A DNA stretch of 64,000 nucleotides from Ooceraea biroi (GCF_003672135.1 NC_039515.1:372001-436000), one strand, 5' to 3'. Counted from the first letter of the stretch, positions 1 through 12,309 are shown. Translations and numbers: made by a program. Notes: generated by a model not told the origin, from the letters alone.

Positions 1-1654
1 ATCTTTGAAAACTTTTGTAACAGAATCTGCATTGTATTATAGTTGACATTTATAATATATCTTGACATTAAAATATATTTCAAATTTCAAAATAAAATAT
101 TAAAAATGAAATATATGTCGTAATCTGTGCGTAATAAGGATAAAAATAATGTAATAAAATATGTATGTCGCAGTATATTTTAATCAAACAATTTATTTTT
201 ATTATCTTAGATACTGTCTTTCAGTAAAAATTATTACAAATTGATATTCGACCATATTCGTCTAATCAATAATTCTGTTAAATTAAACAGTTGACATATT
301 TTCATTAATATGCTCCTCGTTAAGCGTTCTCGTTTATTGGTAAAACAAATTCAATATCACGTTCAAAATGATAAACAAAAAACCGATCTGTTTTATTGCA
401 GTGTTCAATTGATTAAATAAACATGTATTTTTTATTTCACTTTATATGCTATATATTTATATGCTGAAATATTTCGAATATTTCAGAAATGTCTGCGACC
501 GTACATAACATGTTCTATAAAGAAAGTGTCCCATAAAATTTATTATAATAGCGTGCAGGAATTAATTCCGCAGCAAAAAAAGCGCGATACATTCCCCGGC
601 ACTCCCAACTTCCGCTTGCGTATCCAATTTACTTTTGATCGATACTGTCGGCATTGATTGCTCTTGAACCGTCACTCAATTGTCTCTCGTTTCCTTCGCA
701 GGGATATCCGCAAAAAGAGAGCAGACAAACCAATGTTAAGACAGAATCGGAAGTGAGACAGGTACAATTTTATTTCGATCTCGATCTGAATAAGGAGATA
801 AAAAATCAGGAACAAAACAAATAAGAATTTGAGTAACTATGACGAAATACAGCTGATCGATCGTCTCTCTCATCGTGTTAATTCGTTGCAGTTCGTTGCG
901 TTTCTGCTCGCCTCTGATTACATTACGTTACAGTACATTACATTGAATTACTTCTGATCCGGACGATCTGAAACCATGAGCTTTATGACGGGCAAAACGC
1001 CGATACACATGAATAATACGGTGGTGTTTCACGCCGAGCCGAGTCGCGATTGCGAGTCAAACGCGCGCCTCCGCTAATTGCGATCCGAATATCCTAAATG
1101 CTTCGCACGTCTAACGTGCGCAACGTCGTACATTACATACGTAATATTAATATACAATGTACACGTGATTGTAATTAGAATCGCACGCGGGCGTTCAAAG
1201 CCAGACGCGCGCCAAGTCTGCTCGGCTCAACCGCGCTCAGTTCAATCAGGTCGATGCAATACCCTGTGAAACAGCGTTCACGTGAAACAAAAATAAGCGA
1301 AAAACACAAAAAACTCTGGATATCTGCGAAAAGAACACAACACACCCTTTCCGTCGCGCTACTTGTTCGTTTCGACATTACGTCTCGCGGAGATGTAATT
1401 TGCGAAACGTGATCTCTGTGCTCGAAGCGTGGGCTAATTAATATCGCGCTATCCTTATTTTTATTCAGCGTTTCGGATTAAAGTGGACTTTGTGCGCAAG
1501 TATTAGGTCGAAAAGTTTGGCTCGATTTTTGCGTGAATATTTGACTTTAGTACGTTCAGTAAAAACAAATTATTCATCAGTCAAGTAATCACCATCGTTG
1601 TCTGTGATTAGGCATTATTGACATTATCAGTTCTGGTTTCTGAATTAAAATTGC
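1..1654. other. Intergenic DNA, no supported gene
   Basis: AT-rich to position 600, then more mixed composition with several CpG-containing stretches (about 840-1400). Short open frames occur, including one starting at an ATG near 976 of about 33 codons, but none is long, conserved in sequence type or flanked by convincing splice signals. I see no inverted repeat, transposon terminus or tandem array here. It could hold promoter or non-coding exon sequence of an unseen gene; nothing in the sequence proves this. Confidence 0.5.
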
Positions 1655-2510
1655 GGTAATTATATAGTTTAACGGAACACCCTCGGATGACCTTGACCTT
1701 GACATATATTATAAAGGTCACCCTCCTGAGTGACCTTCAAAAGGTTTTAGCCGTCGCTCATTGTTTCTTAAAAAGTTATAAACAAAATAAATTCAGTGAT
1801 TTCGTATGGATCTTCGACTTTTCACACGAAGCAAGGACTTGAAGTTGATATATATTACACAGATCGCCTCACCAAGTAACATGCAGAAGGTTTCATCTGT
1901 TGCTCGTTGTTTGTTAAAAAGTTATTAACCAAAAAAGTATCACGCATAGTTTTCAGCCCGCTTTGCGAGAGGACGGAGCTTTGCCCCTCCCCCCCACCGG
2001 GATACGTGCTGAACGTCTTCTATTATAGTATAAAACAATCGTGTATCACACTGAAATTTGTTACACTGGCCACGGCGGGGGGGAGGGGCTTTGCTCCTCC
2101 CCCCCGCCCCCCCGCCGCGAAGCGGGCTGAAAACTATGCGTGATACTTTTTTGGTTAATAACTTTTTAATAAACAACGAGCAACAGATGAAACCTTCTGC
2201 ATGTTACTTGGTGGAAAATCCATACGAAAGCACTAAATTTATTTTGTTAATAACTTTTTAATGAACACGAGCGCCGGCTAAAACCTTTTGAAGGTCACTC
2301 AGGAGAGTGACCGTTATAACATATGTCAAGGTCAAGGTCATCGGGATGCCTCCTTTTCTTCAGGTTTACCCACTTCTTTTGTTTACAACTTTTTAATAAA
2401 CAACGAGCGACAGCTAAAACTTTTTGAAGGTCACTCAGGAGGGTAACCTTTATGATATATGTCAAGGTCCAGGTCATCCGAGGGTGCTCCGTTAAACTAT
2501 ATAATTACCC
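1655..2510. mobile_element. Foldback element (family F), about 0.85 kb
   Basis: The left end (GGTAATTATATAGTTTAACGG) and the right end (inverted copy ending at about 2510) are complementary, and the complementarity continues inward through TGACCTTGACCTTGACATAT, the block AAGGTCACTCAGGAGG, and TTATTAAAAAGTTATTAAC. No transposase is present. The same arm sequence recurs in the window near 12.1, 13.1, 16.7, 34.3, 35.9, 40.4, 61.4 and 62.2 kb, so this is a dispersed, non-autonomous foldback family. A second GC-rich palindrome (1921-2166) lies in its centre. Short open frames on both strands here are by-products of the symmetry. Confidence 0.85.
1921..2166. repeat. GC-rich nested palindrome (family Y), copy 1
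   Basis: The arms read inward as GTTATTAACCAAAAAAGTAT then TTTTCAGCCCGC, and return as the exact inverted form at 2119-2166. Between them are runs of C and G (about 1986-1995 and 2076-2112) that can pair. The sequence next to the runs, AAGCGGGCTGAAAAC, marks the same family at 12.4, 17.1 and 61.85 kb. No coding content. Confidence 0.8.
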
Positions 2511-2557
2511 TAATAGTAGTGACCGTAGAGAAAATCTCATATTTTTTATTATCAATA

Positions 2558-2921
2558 TTGTTGGAAGATCGCCTAACAACATCAACAGCTCAGGCGGTTT
2601 GGCCAGTGTACTCTCGCATTTGCTTTTTTCCAGATTTTTCCTCGATTGTTGCTAACTATCCCTGAGTAGTTTGGCCGTAGGAAACGAGAGTAGATGTAAG
2701 ATCGAGGATTATTTTTCTTGTTTTTCTGAAAGTCTTTCGTGAACCTTCTTTGATGGACGTGCATTCGCCGATCTCTCTAGAGTATTTCTCTTTTACCCTT
2801 AATATAATTTCTAAAGTTTGTTAATTGTTCAATAAAGTTTTTTGTTGAGTTTGTTAAATGTTACGATTGTTCGTTGTGCAATCATCTGTACCCGAATCCA
2901 ATGACCTAAATATTTTTCTAC
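2558..2921 (+). repeat. Possible solo LTR of a retrotransposon
   Basis: The stretch starts TGTTGGAAG, holds a polyadenylation signal AATAAA at about 2831, and ends TTTTTCTACA followed directly by TTGGTGACTTCTAACTGG. That last motif resembles the primer-binding-site region downstream of 5' LTRs in BEL/Pao-type elements. No gag or pol follows; the next sequence is a MITE. No second LTR was seen in the window, so the boundaries are guesses. It could also be ordinary intergenic DNA. Confidence 0.35.
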
Positions 2922-3000
2922 ATTGGTGACTTCTAACTGGGCAAATTTGCCGAATTCTTGGCGAAATCCCGACGATCGTTTGTATTACATGTATTGTTAT

Positions 3001-3214
3001 AGATGTGCAAATTAAAGTTTTCTCTTTGAACAAAATAAGCTTTTATTAACTTTGTTTTTTTTTTGAAAGGAGATTCCTCAGTTGCCAGATAGATGTAGAA
3101 AAATATTAAAAAAGGATGGCAAATATTTCGAAAAAATTGATATATTTATTATATTTTTATAATAAAAGCTTAATTTCTTCAAAAATAGCAGCGAATTAAT
3201 TTGTACACCTAATA
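3001..3214. mobile_element. MITE family M, copy 1
   Basis: About 210 bp with inverted ends: left GTGCAAATTAAAGTTTTCTC, right CGAATTAATTTGTACACCTA. The inner sequence GAAAGGAGATTCCTCAG and a stretch like AAATATTTCGAAAA recur in copies at 15.05, 17.66 and 53.2 kb, and an incomplete copy lies at 11.56 kb. No coding capacity. Confidence 0.75.
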
Positions 3215-5202
3215 AATTGATTTGGAAAATTGAACCAAACTTTTTAATTGACTCAATAATCAACGTGATCCCGGACTTTCCTCTTTTATCGAAAACGGAT
3301 GATGCATCGGGATGCGATTAGCTATGGACTTTTCGAATAATTTCTGTTTGAAATGGAACTGACTTTCTCTTGGTGCATATTTGATTAAAAATTACATGAT
3401 TTGCCGAGACTTTTAATTCATGACTGTACGCGTGCCGATAATTGAACATAGTTTTATCGGCCCGGATTTGCGTGAAGTTTCCTGATAAATAAGAGACCTC
3501 ATCGTTTATTTATGCGCTTAAAATGCAGTTCCACGGAACTTTCTGCATTCCCGTGATATTTATCGCGAGAGCTAAGATTTAAGACAACTGCCATCTTTCT
3601 TAGTTTGACCTAAAACACGCGAGCCAGAAAAGCGGCAAAAAATCGAGAAAATAAAGAAACTCTAAAGAAAATAGAGCTCGAAGATATCAGTGCGTGTAAG
3701 ACAGCGCGAGTGGAATAACGATATAATTTCAAATACAAATTAATCTTAATTAAATCACATTAATTAATTCCATTTTATAACTGCTACCGGCAACTAATAA
3801 CGACACGGCCAGTTCGTGTTCGGTACTAGATTAAATTGATGGGGAATATGAATTAATTAGTGATTGACATGCTTCACCGAAATTTGTGGCTTTGAGCAAT
3901 TTAACCCCCTTCAGTTTGGCCTATTGCAATTCACGAGCTGCGTCCGAATTATATTACTATATATTTATGTATATCAATGTAAACTACGCATTTCGGACAT
4001 ATATGCATACATATACACATGCCAATTTTCGCGACATATTACGCAGCGCGCATAAAATATTTATACGCGCCGATCAAAATGGGAGAAGGACACCAACGAA
4101 TGCCACACACATACCTTTACTTATTCCGCGTTAAGGGGGCGACGTCTCATGGCACATGAAAACACAAAATCACACGCAAAACATGAGAAGAGAAGACATT
4201 GCACAAGTCCGCGTTATAGCTATGCGTTTTGCATAATTTTGTATTTTTATTTATGAAGAAAGGCGCGTGGCCCTTCAGATGCGCGAGAGAGATGGACGAA
4301 ATGTGGTAAAAATCCTTCTCTCGCCGAGCATCGGTGACGGTCAGCTTTGTGGAAACAAGAATTGGCGCGTTTGTAAGCGGAAGTTCAGCTCAGATATCGA
4401 TTCTGCATCGGTTCGAGGATGGCTCGTCTCATTCCGCCGATGCGATGCAGTGGGCGAGCTTGCGTTTATACAGTCGCGTAAAGCTCCTTTGCGTCCCCTA
4501 AAAAATAAAAACGATAAGAGCGCGCGAGAACGACGGGGGAAAGATCGATCCCCGCGATTCGGATCGAGCTATGCGCGTGAGCGATCGTTTAATATTCGTG
4601 TCAAATGTGCGGGTGTTCCCAGGAACCGAGCAGAACTTCTTCCAGTCAAGAACGACGTCATACGTTACGGGAAAACGTAATGTAACGACCGATACAGCGG
4701 TACATGGTACAAAGAACTTCTCTCATATGCGAATATATTCGTGATATCGTGTAAGCTCGGCACGGTTTTCTCTTTTTTTTGCAAAGGTTTTTTTGCATTC
4801 CTGCGATCGATTCGATCGAGGCTCGGCTCTTTCGAGCTCGACACGGTTATCTGGCAAAGTTGATGGTATTTCTTAATCCCTCTCTCTCTTTCTTAATCTT
4901 TTTTATTTTTTAATCTTTCTTCCGTGAACGCGTCCATTATCTTGATTTCATTCCTTTAATCCTTGTCTCTCGATTTGCGTGATTACACGGCGTGAAGAAA
5001 AGACAGCGCTTTTCGGTAAAATTTTAGTAAATTTTAGTTAAAATCAACATGTGGCAATTATAAAATCGATACGTGCAGCAAGGAATCAGTAAGAGAGCAA
5101 AAAATAAATTGTTCAAATAAATTTTTAAAAGTGATCTTTTCCTCTTTAAGCTTCAATCTCGAAAAATATTCGTGCTTATGAAGATTTGGTAAAATAACAA
5201 TT
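3215..5202. other. Intergenic DNA, no supported gene
   Basis: No repeat of the recurrent families is visible. The longest open frame (4267-4680, about 137 codons from a non-ATG start) has arginine/serine-rich random-looking composition and no recognisable domain. A pyrimidine-rich run lies near 4879-4925. Confidence 0.5.
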
Positions 5203-5372
5203 AAGATTAGAGGTGACCTCACCGATCTCACTGATTTTATAATAATTGTTCAGAATTTTGCAATAGACAACGAGCGATAACTAAAACTTTTTGCAACTTA
5301 GTCAGAGCCATATCCTTGACAATATATATCAAGGTTATATATTGAAATTAATGAGGTCGTCTCTAATCTTAA
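5203..5372. mobile_element. Small inverted-repeat element of about 170 bp
   Basis: The left end TAAGATTAGAGGTGACCTCA is matched by its inverse at the right (TGAGGTCGTCTCTAATCTTA, two mismatches). The inside contains CAACGAGCGATAACTAAAAC and a TATCAAGG block, so it is a shortened relative of the foldback family F. Confidence 0.65.
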
Positions 5373-5499
5373 CATTTACCCAAATTTTTTAGTTTGTTAT
5401 AATATTATATGTACGAAGAGTCTCTCGAAACGTCGCATAAAAGATGCCCGGTCTTCTCTCGCTACGCTGAGCGTACACTTGGCGCGAGATACTACCTCT

Positions 5500-5612
5500 T
5501 GATAATATTATATTATAATGTTGTAATATTATATTATAATGTTATAATGTTATAATGTTATAATATTATGATATTATGATATTAATGTTATATATGATAT
5601 TAATGTTATATA
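5500..5612. repeat. AT-rich tandem repeat (ATAATGTTAT units)
   Basis: Imperfect iterations of a unit close to TATAATGTTATAATATTATG, followed by two copies of ATGATATTAATGTTATAT. A low-complexity tract with no coding content. Confidence 0.8.
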
Positions 5613-5869
5613 TCCAACCCTTTAAAATTTTTATATCACGTTAATATAATCTTGCTCACACAGAGCCGCAACCACTTTTTATACACTTTCCGGTCAGGAA
5701 TAACGGTTGTCTGATCGCAAGTTGCGTCCTCATTATGTTTCCTGTTCGTGAAATGTGATAGATGCAAACAGAACAAATGCACAAAAGGAATACCTACATT
5801 ATATACATTATTTTAGCAAGCATCATGCGCTTCGTACGTATTAAATATCTCCTGTTTCAGCGATATATT

Positions 5870-6050
5870 AGCTCATTAACTAAATAATCCGGATTGCGTC
5901 CAGATAGCGATGAATCAAACTAAACACATACTTATAACAGACAGCGTATATTAATGTTATAGCTGGATAGGCAATCTTTAAAATACAAAATTCTCCAAAA
6001 CATTGCTACAATGTATCGCCATTTAAACCGAATCTGGATTAATGACCTAA
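5870..6050. mobile_element. MITE family J, copy 1
   Basis: About 180 bp. The left end CTCATTAACTAAATAATCCG and the right end (inverse, reading AATGACCTAATA at the border) pair. It includes the block GATGAATCAAACTAAACAC. The same element recurs at 33.16, 48.39 and 58.65 kb. TA-rich borders suggest insertion at a TA or similar site. No protein is encoded. Confidence 0.8.
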
Positions 6051-7571
6051 TAACTACATGTAATCGCGATGAGACTTCGCTCCTTATTTTTCTACTCATT
6101 CCACTCATTCTACTCATCCAATATGTCTCATTGCCACATTAGATTTTTGAAATTTGAACTCAATGAAACGTTTCCACAAAAAAGGAATTGTTTATCTTTT
6201 TTTCGCAATGTATTGTAAATATGTAATTGTCTAAAATATTTATCGAACTGGCAGTGGAAATCACGTTTTCCGAATTTCCCGTTTCTCACTCAAGCATATC
6301 GCGCGTATATTCCATAAAACCGCAGACGATCATTATCCCACGCGGTCGCCCGATAAGAATCCTCTTGTTAAAATGCAACGCGACGCGGATGCTCGTCGGC
6401 CAAAAGTACCCGTTGTACTTTTCGGCACGGATTCCGGCTCATAAATTTTCACACCGACGATATCGTTAGAGTTTAAGAATCACGGATCCACGAAGTCCCG
6501 CTGGCACATCTCTCTGCGCTGGAATTTATCGTCGAACTTGCCGAGCTTGAACTTTATGCGCGACGAGCAAGGAGGAACTTGTCAGCCGACATTGCCGGGA
6601 GAAATGAAATTAGCCTGCTAGGATCCACAAAGGATCAACAACACCGATACAAATGAATTTCTCCTCCCCTCTCTTTCTGTTTCTTTTTCTCGTGTTCGCT
6701 CGAGTTATTTTTCTTTGCGCTTTCTTGAGCTTGGCACGACTTGGAAGTTTCAGCCCGCCACGGTATTAACATTTTATGCGTCCCATGCACCGTGAGTACA
6801 ATTTCTTTTGTGATGCAATTAATTTGTTGTGCTTATAGTTAAACGCTAATAACGAAGTACGCGACAGGGAATTAATATTCGCAACGGACTCTGCCGCTTC
6901 AAGTTGCGCAATGTAATAATTATCACGAAACTTGGCTTGCCGACGGCGTCTGGCGACTTGAAATTTCCTTGAAACTTGTAAAATGAATATTAAATGCATC
7001 GCGCACTCTTCTCTGATTTATATCATTTATTTTAGAATTCTTTAGCAGACTTTGGCGCGCGCGCGCGCGTGTGTGTGTGTGCGTGCGTGCAGCGAGCGAA
7101 TTGTAAATCTGACAAATTGCAAATCTCCCCCTTGCGGTAAAAAAAACGGCACTAAACTAGTAATTTCATTATTAAAATGGCCGGTGTGGAACGGTTACAC
7201 CTCTCCTTGTGGAATGTCAAGGAATTCCTTTCTATTACAGGGATGAGATTAATTTAATCTTAAGGAATCTTCGGTGTGAACTTTCCGACCGAATGTCGCG
7301 CTAATATTCCCTTTACCCCTTTGGCTTCTTTTACGTCAACTATTCGTCATATATCATCAATCGTGAAATGATCTCTGTAGAGTAAATATAAAGTTAAATA
7401 TACATAAATGTCACTTTTATAAAAATTCCATTTTATTTTTATGCTTGGAAAGTTAATTAGCCAATACTGCCACAAAGTAATTCTTCATACAAATTTTTTA
7501 TACAAAGTTTTTTATTAGAAGTTTGCTAAAAAAATCTGCACGGATCTTACACTAACACAAAACTTTGTATT
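6051..7571. other. Intergenic DNA with one Z-DNA-type tract
   Basis: No supported gene. The only notable structure is the alternating purine-pyrimidine tract at 7055-7090. Confidence 0.5.
7055..7090. repeat. Alternating GC/GT tract (Z-DNA prone)
   Basis: A run of GC dinucleotides continues directly into GT dinucleotides and then GCGTGCGTGC, 36 bp of uninterrupted purine-pyrimidine alternation. Such tracts are known to favour left-handed DNA. Confidence 0.85.
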
Positions 7572-7666
7572 CGATTGTAACATTCGTCCCGTTTTTTAAA
7601 TATTTTTAAATATATTATTATATTTAAAAACATTTACAAAACGGAAGAATATATATGTTACAACTT
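7572..7666. mobile_element. Small hairpin MITE family N, copy 1
   Basis: The ends ATTGTAACATTCGTCCCGTTTT and its near-inverse (AAAACGGAAGAATATATATGTTACAA) flank an AT-rich loop, about 95 bp. A second copy lies at 19628-19744. Confidence 0.65.
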
Positions 7667-8369
7667 AATATTAAGAATTAATACAAGTTTTGCATTTAAA
7701 TGTTGCTAAAAAATCCGTATGGACTTTCCAATTAATCCAATAGAACATACGTAGGTTTTACTATTAATGTCGCAGGAATCGTTGAGGAGAAACAAATCAA
7801 AATTTAGACGGTCCAGAGAAATATCGAAATGACATAGCGAAATTGCTATCAAGATGATTGAATTAATGGCAGTTCTTGCTGTGGGGAAATTTACGAAAAA
7901 AAATACTCCCATAATTTTTATCATTATTCGATATTTTGGACAAGTCTCGTTTTGGTATGCGAACGGTAACGTTGGTCCGGCAACACAAGCCGGAATTCTG
8001 TAACCATTAACGCGACCACTTCTACGTAAAACGCAAACAGTGAACCGGGCGGTTCCACGGTCGGAATATTTGCAATTCAACGCATGTAAATACGCAAATT
8101 ACGGTATGCCAGTAAGTGGTCGCCCTTGTGTTTTCGGGGTTTAAGTATTTCGCGACACGTCCAGTATATAAATTTCAGCGTCGACGTGTTGCCCTCGTCT
8201 TGCACACTCGTTCACCGGAAGCTCTATTTCGTGCGGCTACGTGCGCGATATCCGGAGAAACATGAATCGAATTTAATACCCTTCTCACAAAACAAAACTT
8301 CCTTTTTGTCTAAAGCTTCCTGATGTCATTTTGATGGCCGTTTCGACAATACTCCCGTTGCACGCGTAC

Positions 8370-8414
<45 letters not shown>
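8370..8414. repeat. CT microsatellite
   Basis: Near-perfect TC dinucleotide run of about 45 bp with one TTT interruption. Confidence 0.9.
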
Positions 8415-8416
<2 letters not shown>

Positions 8417-9289
8417 TTTTTTTATTCTGAGAATCGAAAAATGTAAGAAAAATTAAACGCCCGCTCTCGGCGCGTTTCGCATCGGTGTGATGCGAAAACA
8501 CCCCGTTTTATTGACTCGCGTTTACGTCGGGGGCTCCAGGCCGCTTGTTGTAGCGGGCTTGTTAGTTAAATGAAGTCCTGATGTTCTCCGTAATGACAGT
8601 CGCGCTTCGATGTGGGGCACAGTCAAAGCAACCCGCTCATTGCGAATTCAACCTGATTGAGAAGGGCCTTCCTCTGATACTATGGCTTTGTGTGAACGCA
8701 CGCGCGCGTATGATTCACGTGAAACGCGAATAAAGCTTGTGTAACAGCTTGACTGCCTGCGCCATATAGTTCTTCATGGTAAAGCCGATTAATAATTAAA
8801 CTCTTGCGCACGCGATGACCTCTTTCTGTACCGGGGATTAAAAGATGCAATCCTACGCTCGTGTCGTTCCTCTGAGCTCCCCGTAACCGAATACCGTATT
8901 ACTCGTGCATTACCGTGATACCCGTTTGTCGCACGCGGATCGCACTGCAGAATCGCGCAGGATCCTCTTATCAATTGTGCGCGAGATCCATGAGATTATT
9001 CGGTTCGGGAGGCTTGTATCATGTTCGGAAGCAGCGTGATGATCCTCCCGCTTTTCGGTTGAAAATTCGAAAATGCTAGCCGCTCGAGATAGAAACAGCG
9101 TTTAATTATCACGTTTTTGTTACGTCCGCGCAATTTTATACATTATATATAATTCCGAGGTAAAATAGCTATAACTCTTTTTTTCTTTTTCTTCTTTTTT
9201 CTATGTACATACATTTTCTATATATTAAGCTATTTTTTGAAGATTATATACATATATGTATAATAAAATAATTATATAAAATATACAAT

Positions 9290-9293
<4 letters not shown>

Positions 9294-9328
<35 letters not shown>
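9294..9328. repeat. TA microsatellite
   Basis: Uninterrupted TA repeat of about 34 bp in a wider AT-rich stretch. Confidence 0.9.
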
Positions 9329-9333
<5 letters not shown>

Positions 9334-9589
9334 GGAGGAAAAAATAATTCTTAAAGCTTAAAATTAGGCCTGAGTACACTTCTTATATTCTTAGAAAAAA
9401 GATTTTGATAAAAGTTAATAGCGTCTTTGAAATCTTTTTCTTTTCATCCCTACGGATATCACATGCAGGTATTATACATGTATTTGTTTGTCATCTGAAA
9501 AAGGAGAACAATTTTGTAGAAAAATATAATAATAATAATTCCATAAGTAACCACTTATTCCGGAGCTTCATTTCTTCCGATTGTCTGAT

Positions 9590-9945
9590 TGTCTGATTAA
9601 TTTGAAAAAGATGACCGTCTCGTAAAACATGAGTAGAAACTGTACAACGTCATCTACATGCGAAGACGTTTAAATAAACCTAAAATCTTGGTTTAGTTCA
9701 AGTCAGATGTTTCTAATACTTGTGTGGAAATAGTAATATACGAAACAATCTTCAGTAAACTGTAAAGTTAAAAATGGAAATTTTCAATTATGAAGTTTTT
9801 TTTGTAGAACATTAAACCTCTTGTTGCAAACACAATTAAAGTTCACCAGACTGAGTAAGAACATAGGTATATGGCCAGTAGTGAAATTAGAGCAATTAAT
9901 CATCTCTCCCACATGGCCATCTATTCCGGAATTGCTATACGTATA
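9590..9945 (-). repeat. Diverged dispersed repeat paired with 49430-49740
   Basis: The inverse complement of this stretch aligns over about 300 bp with 49430-49740. Shared landmarks are GGGAGAGATGA, TCTAATTTC.CTACTGG, TTGTGTTTGCAACA, AAATATTTCC-like text, CACA.AAGTAT.AGAAACATCTG and AGGTTTATTTA. I estimate 70-75% identity. No open frame is shared between the two copies, so I cannot say whether it is an old transposon or a decayed gene family. Confidence 0.5.
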
Positions 9946-11150
9946 TTGCTGGTGAACATTAATTGTGACTATGTAACTGTGAACGTCTGCAAACGATTTG
10001 CACGAGTATTTCGCCAAGTAAGGTGTTTCAGTGTCTTTTCGAGATTATAATAGAACTCAGAAGCTAAATAGATTTTTTCATGACGCTGCACGAAAGAAGT
10101 ATTATGTTATATAGAATGAAAGAAATCCTTGAAGCTGCACCTTACTTAAAGATCCCAGCAATGTGCACGAATATTATGCATATAGGACGTGCAAGGAACT
10201 TTCGGAAATTCGAATATCTCACAGACAGAATGGCTCCCACGTGTGTCATGTCTCTCTCCCGTGTTCTATCCTCGGAATGTGCCGCAGGATACGCTTGCGT
10301 GCGCGAAATACTCTGCCAGTCGAAGAAACTACGTATTTCAAGCTTCCACTAATGAGTAACATTGGACTCGTCTCATGCATCGATTTTTATCTCGAAATGT
10401 TATTTGCAAAAATAATTATATTGCAGAATCTCTTGTTTATTCTTCGCGATTCATGCCATAATAAAATGTTCAAGAGACGAAAAGAAAGTGGGATTTACTT
10501 CTTCTGCTTTCCTTTTGCATCAGTATATGCAATAAGCTTGAGCAATAACAAAAATGTAAATTTGAGTTACATAGTAGATCCTTTCTACTTTATGCGAATT
10601 TTTCTTTATTCGCGAAGCGAATTTAATACTTAATATTTTCATATATTTCTCAAGAACGAGAGATATCGACTACCACTTTTCGAAATGGCAGCGCGCCGAA
10701 TATTATCTCATTAAATAATAAACCTGATGGCCGAGCTTTTTCTCTTTCGAATGCATATCATTTTGTCGATATTTGCGGTTCTCAAAGTTTCCTCTCTTTC
10801 TCTCAGCTCCAGAATGAAAGACAAATAAGAAGGCAGAAGGAGACATGTGTCTATCACTCACTCGTACTTCGCGAGCGTTAATTAAATATCCTACTCGACA
10901 AATTTGCAAACTTGTACAGCTTCCATTCACAGCTACAACGATTCTTACGATCGGCGTTTTAATGATCGGAAAAACCTCTTCGGGAACCACTGGTTTGGAT
11001 GCAAGATTAATCGAGACTACGCCGGAGGAAACACGGGGGGATTCCAGAATCGATATGCGGTATCACGTTTCGCCGTGTCACTGGAATGCCACAGGACCAT
11101 CTGCATTCATCCCTATTCTCTCTCGTTCCCGTTCTATCTCTCTCTTTCCT

Positions 11151-11189
<39 letters not shown>

Positions 11190-11689
11190 AACTACCGCGC
11201 GGTATAAAATACTGAGCGTTTTCAGCGCGAGCAATTGCAGCCTTCCAATAAAATCGAGAACTTTCGATATCGTCGCAGTTACTGCGTCACAATATTTAAT
11301 ACACCACGCGAGCTCGCGCGAGACTAATACTCGCGATCGAATTATTCTGAATTTCAAACTCGGTTCGAATAAAGTAGCTTCTTGAACACTGCGCTTCACA
11401 AAATCGGAAAATTAGATTCTAATCTCACGAACATTCTCGCGTAAGAGCTTGATCTTCGTTCGAGATTCACAAGAGATTCACAATAGAAAAATAAAAAGTT
11501 GATAACTTAGTCTGTCATATAAATCTGTCATATAAACATTATATTGGATTGTAACATATTAGGTGTACAAATTAATTCGATGTCCTTTTTAACAAATTAA
11601 ACGTTAATTTTTACAGAAAAAGAAAATATATTTTAATTCTCGAAATATTTCTCATAATTTTCACGTGGTACTTTATAATGAAAAAGAAA
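9946..11689. other. Intergenic DNA, no supported gene
   Basis: Several open frames of 90-156 codons overlap on both strands (10080-11399), but they lack domains and overlap a CT tract. At 11543-11560 is a scrap of MITE N (TTGGATTGTAACATATT) joined directly to an incomplete MITE M (11560-11665). Confidence 0.45.
11160..11187. repeat. CT microsatellite
   Basis: CT run of about 27 bp, preceded by a C9 run. Confidence 0.9.
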
Positions 11690-12106
11690 TCGTCCTTTAC
11701 AAAAAAAGGAAGAGTTACGGATTGAGTTAGGTTAGAGTTTTGCGGAGAGAAAATGCGGAGTCCTTCCCCGCCCACACTTCTACTGTTTATACTTATTTTG
11801 GGGAGATTACGATTTCTGAGACCCCTCGATTTAACTGTTGATTCTTCATTTATCGGCTATTACAAAGCGAATTTGAAGAGTGACAAAAGTCGATTTTCCG
11901 CTTAGTTTCCGAGTAAAAACGTTATTTAAATAGTAAAGATCGCAAAAGTTTTTATTGTATATCTCCGAAAATATTGATTTGAGGAAAACAAGTTTTAGGC
12001 AAAAAATGAAACCACTGAAAAACTCTACAAAAAAAGTTATATGCATTTTTTACATAAACGCTTTATTTTGGCTGTTGTGTTAGAAAATAGTAATTTTAAC
12101 GGTAAA

Positions 12107-12246
12107 ACTGCTGTTTAGGGGACCCACCTCCGATGACCTTGACCTTGACATATGTTATGTAGGTCACTCAGGAAGGTGTTCTCTATAACATATGTCAAGG
12201 TCAAGGTCATCGGAGGTGGGTCCCCTAAACAGCAGTTTTACCATTT
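12107..12246. repeat. Compact palindrome of family F ends
   Basis: About 140 bp, almost perfectly self-complementary. GGTAAAACTGCTGTTTAGGG and its inverse form the ends, and TGACCTTGACCTTGACATAT and its inverse lie inside. It looks like two outer ends of an F element joined after loss of everything between. Confidence 0.85.
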
Positions 12247-12309
12247 TAACTTATAAAGGGCTGGTATTTTTCCATTGAAATAAATTTTGGTAAATATGAA
12301 GAAGAGCTC

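Larger units (their letters stand above)
7667..9589. other. Intergenic DNA with microsatellites
   Basis: No supported gene. Contains the CT tract at 8370-8414 and the TA tract at 9294-9328. The 8.4-9.1 kb part is more GC-rich than its surroundings but shows no coding frame of interest. Confidence 0.5.

Noticed and set aside
976..1077. Small ATG frame with a favourable AAACC context
   Set aside because: About 33 codons only; no homologue recognised and no splice donor that I can defend.
1907..2261. Pair of 78-codon frames on both strands with nearly the same sequence
   Set aside because: They arise because the region is a palindrome (family Y in F).
4267..4680. 137-codon open frame
   Set aside because: Non-ATG start, composition-driven Arg/Ser-rich text, no domain, no splice or promoter context.
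10080..11399. Overlapping frames of 90-156 codons on both strands
   Set aside because: Mutually overlapping, no domain, partly created by a CT microsatellite.
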